A stretch of 64,000 nt of DNA from Methyloversatilis discipulorum (GTDB taxonomy: Bacteria > Pseudomonadota > Gammaproteobacteria > Burkholderiales > Rhodocyclaceae): positions 1-64,000 of the forward strand of contig NZ_JADMJL010000013.1 of the NCBI RefSeq assembly GCF_018780585.1. The letters are read 5' to 3'. The stretch's first letter is position 1. Each line of letters opens with the position of its first letter. The notes beneath the pieces are model-generated. The model did not search any database. It saw only the letters and a list, made by a program, of their open reading frames with translations, and was not told where the DNA came from. The translations under genes were made by a program, and so were the position numbers. Of the stretch, positions 27,583 to 36,511 are shown in pieces.

Positions 27583-28596
27583 ATGTCCTATCAGGTCACG
27601 CTCCAGCCCAGCCAGCACCAGTTCACCACCGATTCCGAAACCCGCCTGCTCGACGCCGCCCTGGCCGCCGGCTTCAACCTGCCCTACGGCTGCCGCAACG
27701 GCGCCTGCGGTTCGTGCAAGGGCAAGGTGCTGTCGGGCACCGTCGATTACGGCAAGTACCAGGCCGCCAAGCTGACCGAGGCCGAGAAGGCCCAGGGCTA
27801 TGCGCTGTTCTGCGTCGCCACCGCCTGTTCGGACCTGCAGCTGGAATGCCGCGAAGTGGGCGGTCTGAAGGACATCGCCGTACGCACGCTGCCCACGCGC
27901 GTGCAGGAGATGCAGAAGCTCGCGCCCGACGTGATGCTGCTCAAGCTGAAGCTGCCGGCCAACGAACGCCTGCAGTTCCTGGCCGGCCAGTACATCGACT
28001 TCCTGCTGAAGGAAGGCAAGCGCCGCAGCTTCTCGATCGCCAATGCGCCGCACGACGACGAATTCATCACGCTGCACATCCGCGAAGTGCCGGGCGGCCA
28101 TTTCACCGGCCACGTGTTCGGTGCGATGAAGGAACGCGACATCCTGCGTTTCGAAGGCCCGCACGGCAGTTTCTTCCTGCGCGAGGACGTCGAGCGGCCG
28201 GTGGTGATGCTGGCCGGTGGCACCGGTTTCGCGCCGATCAAGGCGGTGATCGAGCACGCGATCAAGATCGGCTACACGCAGCCGATCACGCTGTACTGGG
28301 GTGCGCGCACGAAGCAGGATCTGTACATGCACGAACTGGCCCAGAGCTGGGTCGGCGCCCTGCCCGGCTTCCGCTATGTGCCGGTGCTGTCGGAGCCGGC
28401 AGCCGGTGACGCGTGGGACGGCCGCACAGGCTTCGTCCATCAGGTCGTCATGGCCGATCTGCCCGACCTGTCGGGTCATCAGGTCTATGCCTGTGGCGGC
28501 CCGGCGATGATCGATGCGGCGAAGGAGGACTTCACCCGCCAGTGCCGTCTGCCGATAGAACACTTTCACGCTGACTCCTTCACCTATTCAACGTAA
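27583..28596 (+). CDS. 2Fe-2S ferredoxin/FNR-type flavin reductase (CDP-6-deoxy-3,4-glucoseen reductase-like)
   Basis: 337 aa from the ATG at 27583. An N-terminal plant-type ferredoxin domain has the cluster CRNGACGSC plus a later Cys in YALFCVATAC. An FAD domain follows with RRSFSIANAP (R-x-Y/F-S) and GHFTGHVF, then an NAD domain with MLAGGTGFAPIKAV and the final CGGPAMI. It transfers electrons from NAD(P)H to a partner oxygenase or reductase; the AscD-like label is the common annotation, but no sugar-biosynthesis genes are near. The HDOD gene follows after 8 bp. Confidence 0.9.
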   Translation: MSYQVTLQPSQHQFTTDSETRLLDAALAAGFNLPYGCRNGACGSCKGKVLSGTVDYGKYQAAKLTEAEKAQGYALFCVATACSDLQLECREVGGLKDIAVRTLPTRVQEMQKLAPDVMLLKLKLPANERLQFLAGQYIDFLLKEGKRRSFSIANAPHDDEFITLHIREVPGGHFTGHVFGAMKERDILRFEGPHGSFFLREDVERPVVMLAGGTGFAPIKAVIEHAIKIGYTQPITLYWGARTKQDLYMHELAQSWVGALPGFRYVPVLSEPAAGDAWDGRTGFVHQVVMADLPDLSGHQVYACGGPAMIDAAKEDFTRQCRLPIEHFHADSFTYST

Positions 28597-28604
28597 TCGA
28601 CGTA

Positions 28605-29741
28605 ATGGACCAGGACGTTTTCTTCACCCGGGAACCGGTGGTCAACAAGCAGCGGGCGATCACTGCCACACGGCTGCGCGTGCACGCACCGGACTGCGCG
28701 ACGGCGGTGGCCGCGCTCGAATCGATCGGCGATGACTGGCCGCTGGCGCGCCCGGTCTTCGTCGGCCTCGCCGGCTGCCGGCCGGACGCCACGCTGGCCG
28801 ACTGGATCGCGCCGGAAGGCGCCATGCTGGAGGTCGCCGCGCCCTCGCTGGCCGACCCGGTGACCGCGCAGGCGGTGTCGCAACTGGCGCAGTCAGGTCT
28901 GCCGCTGGTGCTGTCCGACTACAAGGCCGGTACCGAAATTCCTGCCGGCCTCGCCTTCCGCTTCGTGATGGCCGACGCCCGCGTGCAGCCGGTCACCATC
29001 CGCGTGCCGGGCATCCTGATCGCCACCGGCATCGACGAGCCGGCCGCCTTCGACGCCGCAATCAAGGCCGGTTACGGCGGTGCCGCCGGCTGGTTTTTCA
29101 AGGCCGGACAGACCACGGCGAAGAAGCTCGCACCGGCGCACGCACAGATCGTGCGCGTGCTGAATCTGGTCCGCCGCAACGCCGACCCGAAGCAGATCGA
29201 GGACGCGATGAAGCAGGACGTGGCGCTGTCCTTCAAGCTGCTGCGCTACATCAACTCGGCCGGCTTCGGCCTGATGTGCCAGGTGCAGTCCTTCCGCCAC
29301 GCCGTGGTCATCCTCGGCTACGAAAAGCTGAACAAGTGGCTGTCGCTGCTGCTGGTGACCGCCGGCAAGGACCCGTCGGCGCCGGCGCTGATGCAGGCGG
29401 CGATCGCCCGTGGCCGGCTGATGGAAGTGCTGGGCGCCGAGTTCTTCCCGCGCGAGGAACACGACAACCTGTTCATCACCGGCGCCTTCTCGCTGCTTGA
29501 CCGCCTGCTGGGTGCGCCGATGGACAAGGTGCTGGAAGAAATGTCGCTGCCGGACCGCATCAGCGACGCGCTGCTCGGCCAGGACGGCGCCTACACGCCC
29601 TTCCTGAAATTGGCCCGCGCCTGCGAGGACGCCTCGGCGGACGGGCTGTCGGAATTGACGCACGCACTCGGCCTGAGCGCCGATGCGGTGAATCGCGCCC
29701 AGCTGTCGGCGCTGAAGTTCGCCGATACGCTGGAGTTCTGA
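28605..29741 (+). CDS. EAL-HDOD signalling protein with degenerate EAL domain
   Basis: 378 aa. Residues about 1-175 align in pattern with a shortened EAL/YuxH-type domain, but the catalytic E-x-L motif and metal-binding residues of c-di-GMP phosphodiesterases are not visible. Residues about 180-370 form an HDOD domain (QIEDAMKQDVALSFKLLRYINSAGFG, AVVILGYEKLNKWLSLLLV). Such proteins act in signalling, often through c-di-GMP binding or protein contact, not hydrolysis. It lies 8 bp behind the reductase gene and is likely cotranscribed. Partner unknown. Confidence 0.85.
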   Translation: MDQDVFFTREPVVNKQRAITATRLRVHAPDCATAVAALESIGDDWPLARPVFVGLAGCRPDATLADWIAPEGAMLEVAAPSLADPVTAQAVSQLAQSGLPLVLSDYKAGTEIPAGLAFRFVMADARVQPVTIRVPGILIATGIDEPAAFDAAIKAGYGGAAGWFFKAGQTTAKKLAPAHAQIVRVLNLVRRNADPKQIEDAMKQDVALSFKLLRYINSAGFGLMCQVQSFRHAVVILGYEKLNKWLSLLLVTAGKDPSAPALMQAAIARGRLMEVLGAEFFPREEHDNLFITGAFSLLDRLLGAPMDKVLEEMSLPDRISDALLGQDGAYTPFLKLARACEDASADGLSELTHALGLSADAVNRAQLSALKFADTLEF

Positions 29742-29800
29742 GTTCCGGTTCTGAAGGCCGCGCAGCGGAGGCCGGTCCCGCAGTGTGAGTCCCGGCCGTA

Positions 29801-30376
29801 TCAGGCCTTTGACAGCGCCTTCAGGGCCTGGCGGATGCCATCCGACACGCTGACGCCTTCCGGCAGCGTCTTCAGCGCCGCCTGCGCCTCGCGGTCGCTG
29901 TAGCCGAGCGCCATCAGCGCGTTCAGGATGTCGGCGCCGGCATCCGGCGCGACCGCGGCGGCCAGCGACGCGGTGGGCATCAGCTTGTCGCGAAGTTCCA
30001 GCAGCAGGCGCTCGGCGGTCTTCTTGCCGATGCCCGGTATCTTCGTCAGCCGCCCCGCCTCCTGCATCGCCACCACGCGCGCAAGTTCATCGACCGACAT
30101 GCCGGACAACACGGCCAGCGCCATGCGCGGGCCGATGCCGCTGATCTTCACCAGCTGGCGGAAGGCCGCCAGCTCGGCCGGCGCACCGAAGCCGAACAGG
30201 AAGTGCCCGTCCTCGCGGACGACGAAATGCGTGTGCAGCGTCACCCTCTCGCCGATGGCAGGCAGGTTGTAGAAGGTGCTCATCGGCACATCGACTTCAT
30301 AACCCACACCCTGCACATCGAGCAGGATGCGCGGCGGGTTCTTTTCCAGCAGTGAGCCGGTGAGGCGACCGATCAT
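29801..30376 (-). CDS. ruvA: Holliday junction helicase subunit RuvA
   Basis: 191 aa from the ATG at 30376 (MIGRLTG start). OB-fold N-terminal domain, two helix-hairpin-helix motifs ([17 protein letters not shown] and [22 protein letters not shown]) and the flexible C-terminal domain III that contacts RuvB. RuvA binds four-way junctions and loads RuvB for branch migration. It is last in a leftward run after ruvC, 43 bp downstream. No ruvB follows: the next gene is on the opposite strand. Confidence 0.95.
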   Translation of the reverse strand: MIGRLTGSLLEKNPPRILLDVQGVGYEVDVPMSTFYNLPAIGERVTLHTHFVVREDGHFLFGFGAPAELAAFRQLVKISGIGPRMALAVLSGMSVDELARVVAMQEAGRLTKIPGIGKKTAERLLLELRDKLMPTASLAAAVAPDAGADILNALMALGYSDREAQAALKTLPEGVSVSDGIRQALKALSKA

Positions 30377-30419
30377 GAAAACTCCGGGAGACTGTAGGCG
30401 CTTGCCGCGACGAATGCGG

Positions 30420-30956
30420 TCAGGCCGGACGACGCGCGATGATACGCCCGCCGCGACGGCGCGCACCGGGGCCGCCGATGGCGCCCATGCCGCGTGCGGC
30501 GTGCGCGTGGCAGATGGCGCAGGCCAGCGCGTCAGCGGCGTCGGTGCCGGGCGCCGCGGCGAGCGCGAGCAGGCGGGCCACCATGTACTGCACCTGTTCC
30601 TTGTTCGCCTTGCCGTGCCCGACCACCGCCTGCTTCACCTGCAGCGCGGTGTACTCGGCGACCGGCAAGCCGGTGGCGGTCAGCGCCGACAGCGCGGCGC
30701 CGCGCGCCTGACCGAGCAGCAGCGTAGATTGCGGGTTCACGTTCACGAAGACGATTTCCACCGCCGCGTGCGTCGGCTGCCAGGTATCGACCACCTCGCG
30801 GATACCGGCGAACAGCGTGGCGATGCGCGACGGCAAGGGCTCGCGTTCGTTCGAGGTGATGCGGCCGCTGGCGACGTAACGCAGCTTCGCACCCTCGGCT
30901 TCGAGCACGCCGAAGCCGGTGATGCGCAGGCCGGGATCGATGCCCAGGATGCGCAT
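30420..30956 (-). CDS. ruvC: Holliday junction endonuclease RuvC
   Basis: 178 aa from the ATG at 30956. Catalytic acidic residues are in place: D7 in LGIDPG, the Glu in [14 protein letters not shown], and the Asp pair in [15 protein letters not shown]. RuvC cuts Holliday junctions as a dimer together with RuvAB. The C-terminus is basic ([13 protein letters not shown]), somewhat longer than usual. It starts 5 bp after the ptsI stop, so it appears to be read from the PTS transcript. The usual yebC neighbour is absent. Confidence 0.95.
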   Translation of the reverse strand: MRILGIDPGLRITGFGVLEAEGAKLRYVASGRITSNEREPLPSRIATLFAGIREVVDTWQPTHAAVEIVFVNVNPQSTLLLGQARGAALSALTATGLPVAEYTALQVKQAVVGHGKANKEQVQYMVARLLALAAAPGTDAADALACAICHAHAARGMGAIGGPGARRRGGRIIARRPA

Positions 30957-30961
30957 GTCGC

Positions 30962-32710
30962 TCACTGCACCATGCCGCTGCCGACGTTGATGCGTTCGAG
31001 TTGCTCGCGGATGCGGATCGGGTCGTCGGAACGCAGCAGCTTGATCACGCGCGGCGCGATGTCGCCGCAGTCGCAGCGCAGTACCTCGCGTTTCACTTCC
31101 AGCAGCTGCGACGGATGCATCGAGAACTGGCGCAGGCCCATGCCCAGCAGCAGGCGCGCGAACTGCGGCTCGCCGGCCATCTCGCCGCACACCGCCACCG
31201 GCATGCCGGCCCGCTTGGCCTGCGCGATCACCTGCTGCACCAGCCGCAGCACGGCCGGATGCAGCGGGTCGTAAAGGTGCGCCACCGCCTCGTCGGCGCG
31301 GTCGATCGCCAGCGTGTACTGGATCAGGTCATTGGTGCCGATGGACAGGAAGCTGAAGTGGTTCATCAGCGTGCCAAGCGCCAGCGCCGCAGCCGGAATC
31401 TCGACCATGGCACCGATCTCGACACGGTCGTCGAACTTGCGGTTCGCTTCGCGCAGCTGCTGCTTGGCCAGCGCGACCATCGCCAGCGCCGATTCGATCT
31501 CGTGCTGGAAAGCCACCATGGGCAGCATGATGCGCACCTTGCCGTAGTGCGCGGCGCGCAGGATGGCGCGCAGCTGGGTGACGAACATGCGCGGTTCGGC
31601 CAGGCAGTAGCGGATCGCGCGCAGGCCCAGCGCCGGGTTCGCTTCGCTGCGCTCGGCGCCACGCAGCGCCTTGTCGGCACCGATGTCCAGCGTGCGCAGG
31701 GTGACCGGTTTGCCCTTCATCGCCTGCACCACGCTGCGGTAGGCCTCGAACTGTTCGTCTTCGTCCGGCAGGTCGTCGCGGTTCAGGAACATGAACTCGG
31801 TGCGGAACAGGCCGATGCCGTCGGCCTCGACCTCGCGCACCTGTTCGACGTCCTGCGGCAGTTCGATGTTGGCGAACAGTTGCACCGCCTCGCCGTCGAG
31901 CGTGGTGGCAACGGCGCCGGTCAGGCGCTTCAGCTTCGAGCGCTCGATCTCGATCTCGCGCGCACGCAGCCGGTATTCGTCGAGGATGCGCTCGTCCGGA
32001 TTGATGATGAGCACACCGCGCACGCCGTCGACGATGAGCATGTCGTCGTCCTGGATCAGCCGGCGCGCCTGATGCATGCCGACCAGCGCGGGAATCGCCA
32101 GGCTGCGGGCGACGATGGCGGTGTGCGAGGTGGCACCGCCGAGGTCGGTCACGAAGGCCGCGATGCGCTGCGCCTTGAACTGTATGGTGTCGGCCGGGGA
32201 CAGGTCGTGTGCGACGACGATGCTGTCGGTGTCGCGCCGGCGGGTACTGACGCGATTGCGCTTGCCGGCCAGCGCCTTGATCACGCGCTCGACCACCTGC
32301 ACCACGTCGGCGCTGCGGCTGCGCAGGTAGGCGTCGTCGATCTGTTCGAACTGCTCGACCAGCCGGTCCATCTGCCGCTTGATCGCCCACTCGGCGTTGC
32401 AGCGGCGGCTGCGGATGTACTCACCGGCCTCGTCGAGCAGCAGCGGATCGTCGAGAATCATGCTGTGCAGGTCGACGAAAGCGAGCAGTTCGCCGCGCGC
32501 CTCGGTGCCGTCGTTCAGCAGGCCGCTGCGCAGCTCGGCCAGTTCGGCGCGCACGGCGTCGAAGGCGCGGCCCAGCCGGACCACTTCGTCATCGACCTTG
32601 CGCGGCGGCAGCGAATAGTGGGCCACCTCGAGCGTCGCGTGCGACACCAGATAGGCGTGGCCGATCGCGATGCCGCCGGAAACGGCGAGACCGTGCAGCG
32701 TGAAGGTCAC
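30962..32710 (-). CDS. ptsI: PTS enzyme I (phosphoenolpyruvate-protein phosphotransferase)
   Basis: 582 aa, normal EI length. The phosphohistidine is in [14 protein letters not shown] near residue 193; the PEP-binding domain carries [23 protein letters not shown] split by normal family features, [11 protein letters not shown], the FSIGTNDL-type loop and VAVCGEMAG. It phosphorylates HPr from PEP. The start is a GTG directly after the ptsH TAA. With no sugar permease EIIBC nearby, this is a regulatory PTS, which in betaproteobacteria is tied to carbon storage and nitrogen signalling. Confidence 0.96.
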   Translation of the reverse strand: MTFTLHGLAVSGGIAIGHAYLVSHATLEVAHYSLPPRKVDDEVVRLGRAFDAVRAELAELRSGLLNDGTEARGELLAFVDLHSMILDDPLLLDEAGEYIRSRRCNAEWAIKRQMDRLVEQFEQIDDAYLRSRSADVVQVVERVIKALAGKRNRVSTRRRDTDSIVVAHDLSPADTIQFKAQRIAAFVTDLGGATSHTAIVARSLAIPALVGMHQARRLIQDDDMLIVDGVRGVLIINPDERILDEYRLRAREIEIERSKLKRLTGAVATTLDGEAVQLFANIELPQDVEQVREVEADGIGLFRTEFMFLNRDDLPDEDEQFEAYRSVVQAMKGKPVTLRTLDIGADKALRGAERSEANPALGLRAIRYCLAEPRMFVTQLRAILRAAHYGKVRIMLPMVAFQHEIESALAMVALAKQQLREANRKFDDRVEIGAMVEIPAAALALGTLMNHFSFLSIGTNDLIQYTLAIDRADEAVAHLYDPLHPAVLRLVQQVIAQAKRAGMPVAVCGEMAGEPQFARLLLGMGLRQFSMHPSQLLEVKREVLRCDCGDIAPRVIKLLRSDDPIRIREQLERINVGSGMVQ

Positions 32711-32980
32711 TTACTCGCCCTCGCCGAACTTGTCCTCGATCAGCGCGACCAGTGCAGCCATGGCAGCGTCGGCGTCGGCGCCTTCGGTCTCGATGACGAT
32801 GACCGAGCCCTTGGCGGCCGCCAGCATCATGACACCCATGATGCTCTTCGCATTGATGCGTCGCCCATTGCGCTCCAGCCACACCTCGCAGCCGTGGCGG
32901 CTGGCGATCTGGGTCAGCTTGGCCGAGGCGCGGGCGTGCAGGCCCAGCTTGTTGGTGATTTCGATCTCACGTCTTGGCAT
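32711..32980 (-). CDS. ptsH: HPr phosphocarrier protein
   Basis: 89 aa. The phosphorylated His is H15 in KLGLHARASAK, and Ser46 lies in NAKSIMGVMML, the position used by HPr kinase in organisms that have one. hprK is not in the window. It shuttles phosphate from EI to the EIIA-like protein. Its start overlaps the end of the EIIA gene by 14 bp and its TAA abuts the GTG of ptsI, so the three proteins are tightly coupled. Confidence 0.96.
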   Translation of the reverse strand: MPRREIEITNKLGLHARASAKLTQIASRHGCEVWLERNGRRINAKSIMGVMMLAAAKGSVIVIETEGADADAAMAALVALIEDKFGEGE

Positions 32981-33374
32981 CGCGCCCCACCTTCATCGCC
33001 ATCACTCCGTCGCGGCCACCGCTGACCGCCTTGTTGACCAGCCCGTGCAGCGTTTCGCGCTCGCGATAGGTCAGCGTGCGCAGCAGCATGGGCAGATTGA
33101 CGCCGGACACCGCCTCGACCTTGTCCGGCACGCAAAGTTTGAGCGCCAGATTGGACGGCGTGGCGCCGAAGATGTCGGTCAGCAGCAGCACGCCTTCACC
33201 GCTGTCGACGACCGACATCATCCGCCGCGCCAGCGGCAGCAGGTCCAGCGGATCGTCCTGCCCGGACACGCCGAGCTGCGCGATCTGCGCCGGCCGTGTG
33301 TTGAGCACGTGGCAGGCGCACTGGATCAGCGACTCGCCGTAGCTGCTGTGCGTAATCAGAAACAGGCCGATCAT
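32967..33374 (-). CDS. PTS EIIA component, mannose/fructose (EIIA-Man) type
   Basis: 135 aa from the ATG at 33374. Active-site His is H9 in FLITHSSYGESL; LLLTDIFGATPSNLAL is the second family signature. Phosphorylated by HPr but without an EIIB/C/D partner here, so it probably works as a regulator rather than in sugar uptake. It is the first gene of EIIA-ptsH-ptsI-ruvC-ruvA, all leftward and tightly packed. Confidence 0.93.
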   Translation of the reverse strand: MIGLFLITHSSYGESLIQCACHVLNTRPAQIAQLGVSGQDDPLDLLPLARRMMSVVDSGEGVLLLTDIFGATPSNLALKLCVPDKVEAVSGVNLPMLLRTLTYRERETLHGLVNKAVSGGRDGVMAMKVGRDAKT

Positions 33375-33453
33375 GTTTTGAATTCTCCCTTGGCGGCATT
33401 CTAAGCGCTGCAACCGGCTTGAACCGGGATGCCGGCACGGCGGACTGCGCAGA

Positions 33454-34269
33454 TCAGAAGCGGGCGCAGCGCTCGCAAGGCACCTGCACCACGGCGTGGT
33501 CTTCCAGCCGCACCGCGGTGAGCTCGCCGCCCCACAGGCAACCCGAGTCCAGCGCGATCAGATTGGAAGCGCGGCGATAGCCCAGCGCCGACCAGTGGCC
33601 GCACACGACGGTGTGCGTGCGCCAGCGCGCGGCCTCGACGTCGAACCACGGCAGGTGTCCGGGCGGCGGCTCGTCCGGCGCCCCCTTGCTGAAGAACTCC
33701 ATGTGACCGGCCGGCGTGCAGAAGCGCATCCGTGTGAGCGCATTGACGATGACGCGCAGGCGGTCCCAGCCGGTCAGCGTGTCGCTCCAGGCTGCCGGTT
33801 CGCTGCCCCACATGCGATGCATGAACTCGGCGTGCTGCGGCCCGCGCAGCGCGTCCTCGACCTCGCGCGCGAGCAGCATCGCCTGCACCACGTCCCACTG
33901 CGGCAGCAGGCCCGCATGCACCATCGCGAATCCGCCCTCGACGTGCATCATCGGCCGCTCGCGCAACCAGGCCAGCAGCTCGTCGCGGTCAGGCGCGTCG
34001 AGTACGTGGTGGAAGGTGTCCAGCCGGTGCTGTTTGCCGTGACCGGCGGCGATCATCAGCAGCGACAGGTCGTGGTTGCCGAGCACGGTCACCGCAGCGT
34101 CGCCGAGATCGCGCACGAAACGCAGGGTTTCCAGCGACTTCGGACCACGATTGACCAGATCGCCGACAAACCACAGCCGGTCACGACGGCGATCGAAGCC
34201 GCAGCGCTCGAGCAGCGTTTCGAGCGGGTCGAAACAACCCTGCAGATCGCCGATCGCCCAGGTGCTCAT
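33454..34269 (-). CDS. apaH: Symmetrical bis(5'-nucleosyl)-tetraphosphatase ApaH
   Basis: 271 aa. Phosphoesterase motifs in order: AIGDLQGC (where most metallophosphatases have GDxH), FVGDLVNRGPKS, VLGNHD, and VCGHWSALGYR. It hydrolyses Ap4A to ADP and is linked to stress signalling and RNA decapping. The ATG overlaps the stop of the CapD-like gene (34266-34269), an unusual partner; E. coli apaH sits with ksgA/apaG instead. Confidence 0.95.
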   Translation of the reverse strand: MSTWAIGDLQGCFDPLETLLERCGFDRRRDRLWFVGDLVNRGPKSLETLRFVRDLGDAAVTVLGNHDLSLLMIAAGHGKQHRLDTFHHVLDAPDRDELLAWLRERPMMHVEGGFAMVHAGLLPQWDVVQAMLLAREVEDALRGPQHAEFMHRMWGSEPAAWSDTLTGWDRLRVIVNALTRMRFCTPAGHMEFFSKGAPDEPPPGHLPWFDVEAARWRTHTVVCGHWSALGYRRASNLIALDSGCLWGGELTAVRLEDHAVVQVPCERCARF

Positions 34270-36149
34270 GCGCCGGTACCGCTGCGAACCTCGCCGGACG
34301 GGGCCGGCGACGGTGCCGGGCCGTCACCCTGCGGTACGTATTCCGGCACCCATTGCGCCAGTTCGGCGCGCACGGCGGCCGGCTCGGCCGGCAAGGGGCC
34401 GGTCAGCCAGCGCTCGAGCCGGCCCAGCCACAGTGCGTCGTCGATCGCCCGCGCACGCGCGATGCGCACCTTCGGGTGATGGGTGGGGCGCGTCGTCTCG
34501 TCGCTGGCCAACAGCTCCTCGTACAACTTTTCGCCCGGGCGCAGTCCAGTGAACTCGATCTTCACCTCGGATTCCGACGCACCGGACAGGCGAATCATGT
34601 CGCGCGCCAGATCGGCAATGCGCACCGGTTCGCCCATGTCGAGCACGAAAATCTCCCCGCCCTCGCCCATCAGCGCCGCCTGCAGCACCAGTTGTGCCGC
34701 CTCGGGGATGGACATGAAGTAACGGATGATGTCCGGGTGAGTGACCGTGACCGGACCGCCACGGGCGATCTGTTCCTGGAACTTCGGGATGACGCTGCCG
34801 GCACTGCCCAGTACGTTGCCGAAGCGCACCGTACTGAACAGGGTATCGCCACCGCGCGCCGCCAGCGCCTGGCAGCCCATCTCGGCCAGCCGCTTGGTCG
34901 CGCCCATCACGTTGACCGGATTCACCGCCTTGTCGGTCGACACCAGCACGAAACGCGGTACGCCGCTGGCCTGCGCAGCCCGTGCCGCGGCCAGCGTGCC
35001 GCCGACGTTGTTGCGCACGGCTTCCGCCGCGTTCACGTCCTCCATCAGCGGCACGTGCTTGTAGGCCGCCGCGTGGAACACCGCCACCGGCCGGAAGCGC
35101 TGCATCGCCGCGAGCAGGCGGTCCTCCTCGCGCACATCGCCGATCACAGGCTCGATGCGCACGTGCGGAAACAGCTCGGCGAATTCCTCGACCAGCGTGT
35201 AAAGGAAGAACTCGCTGCGCTCGAAGGCGACGATGGCTGACGGCGAAAAACGTGCGATCTGGCGGCACAGCTCGGAACCGATCGAACCGCCGGCGCCGGT
35301 GACCATCACCATCTGCCCTTCGATCAGCTGACGCAGCCGCGGCGCATCGATCTTGACCGGATCCCGCCCGAGCAGATCCTCGACCTCGACCTCGCGTACT
35401 GCCGCAACCGCCACCTTGCCGCTGATCAGGTCGTCGAATGACGGCACCGTCATCGGCTTTACGCCGGCACGCACGCAGGCGTTCGCCGCTTCGCGCCGCA
35501 CCTCGTGCGACGCGTTGGGCATGGCGATGATGGCGTGCGACACCTTCAACTCGCGTGCGAAGCGCTCGAGATCACGAATTGCGCCAAGCACCCGCAGGCC
35601 ATAAAGGGTGCGATCGTGTTTGCGCGCGTTATCGTCGAGCAGGCCGACCACACGCCACTGCCCGGACCGCCCCAGCTCGCGCAGCAGGCTGGCGGCAGCC
35701 TCGCCGGCACCGAGGATGAGCACCGGCTTTCCCTTGGCCATCAGCGATCCGAACTCGCGGTGCTCGCGCCAGGCGCGGTAGGCGAAGCGTCCGCCGCCCA
35801 TGAGCAAAAGAAGCAACATGGGGTCGAGCACATAGACAGAACGAGGTACCACACCCTTGCCTTGCAACAACCACACGACAACCGGACCGAGGACAGCAAC
35901 GGCGAGAATCGCTCGTACAAGTCGTTGCAGATCGGGCAGGCTGGCAAAGCGCCAAATACCTTGATAAAGCCCAAACATCCGGAACACCACGACCTGCATC
36001 GCGACAATGAACGGCGTCGCATATAGCATGCCGGAAACATACTCGTAGGGGATCGAGAGGTTAAATCGCAACAAGAAGGCCCCCCACCACGCAAGCATGG
36101 AGAACAAAGCGTCACTTAAAAATACGAGTGCAGAACGGGAAAAGCGCAT
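34266..36149 (-). CDS. CapD/WbpM-type nucleoside-diphosphate sugar 4,6-dehydratase (membrane)
   Basis: 627 aa from the ATG at 36149 (MRFSRSALVFLSD); an earlier start at 36200 is possible. Four N-terminal membrane helices (about 10-125), a CoA-binding-like Rossmann module (VLILGAGEAAASLLREL) and a C-terminal extended SDR with VMVTGAGGSIGSELCRQI, FVLVSTDKAVNPVNVMG and the SMEY-like replacement MGATKR..., then RPGEKLYEELL. This family converts UDP-GlcNAc-type sugars for O-antigen or exopolysaccharide synthesis. It normally ends a polysaccharide cluster, but no such cluster is present. The 5' end has lower GC than the 3' end. Confidence 0.93.
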   Translation of the reverse strand: MRFSRSALVFLSDALFSMLAWWGAFLLRFNLSIPYEYVSGMLYATPFIVAMQVVVFRMFGLYQGIWRFASLPDLQRLVRAILAVAVLGPVVVWLLQGKGVVPRSVYVLDPMLLLLLMGGGRFAYRAWREHREFGSLMAKGKPVLILGAGEAAASLLRELGRSGQWRVVGLLDDNARKHDRTLYGLRVLGAIRDLERFARELKVSHAIIAMPNASHEVRREAANACVRAGVKPMTVPSFDDLISGKVAVAAVREVEVEDLLGRDPVKIDAPRLRQLIEGQMVMVTGAGGSIGSELCRQIARFSPSAIVAFERSEFFLYTLVEEFAELFPHVRIEPVIGDVREEDRLLAAMQRFRPVAVFHAAAYKHVPLMEDVNAAEAVRNNVGGTLAAARAAQASGVPRFVLVSTDKAVNPVNVMGATKRLAEMGCQALAARGGDTLFSTVRFGNVLGSAGSVIPKFQEQIARGGPVTVTHPDIIRYFMSIPEAAQLVLQAALMGEGGEIFVLDMGEPVRIADLARDMIRLSGASESEVKIEFTGLRPGEKLYEELLASDETTRPTHHPKVRIARARAIDDALWLGRLERWLTGPLPAEPAAVRAELAQWVPEYVPQGDGPAPSPAPSGEVRSGTGA

Positions 36150-36511
36150 GTCAACAGGCAGACTCCGGATTCGGTGCTCAAAACCGCCACTACTGTACAT
36201 TATCGATCTCGCGTAGAGGGAAGGCGCCCCGATCCGTAGTGGGCCATCGGCACAAGGCCTTAACACGGCAAACACTGCACAGTGGGGTAGCAGGCCGTGA
36301 TAGGCGAAGTTCGAATGCCGGCACTTTTACGCAACAAGGCCGTCTAGAAAACGAGGGGCGATAAAGTAAGCAGTAGCTCAGCGGGGTGACGCACCAGCGA
36401 CTCGAGTACTGCCCCTGAATGTCCTGGTTTGCCGCCTGCCATGCGTTCACTGGCGTCCGCAATTTGCTTGTTCTGGATGATATGGGCCGCAGATGACGGC
36501 CGTTACCTGTC
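36150..36511. other. Intergenic region of lower GC between the CapD-like gene and waaA
   Basis: 362 bp with no convincing gene. A 110-codon minus-strand frame (36190-36522) has no recognisable domain, no ribosome site and biased, arginine/serine-rich composition. GC is clearly lower than in flanking genes, and both divergent promoters must lie here. It may mark the scar of a deleted or inserted polysaccharide region; this is inference. Confidence 0.5.

Noticed and set aside
34266-36275. Start of the CapD-like gene at 36275
   Set aside because: The extra 42 residues precede the first membrane helix, have no ribosome site and lie in the low-GC gap; the MRFSRSAL start at 36149 fits the family better.
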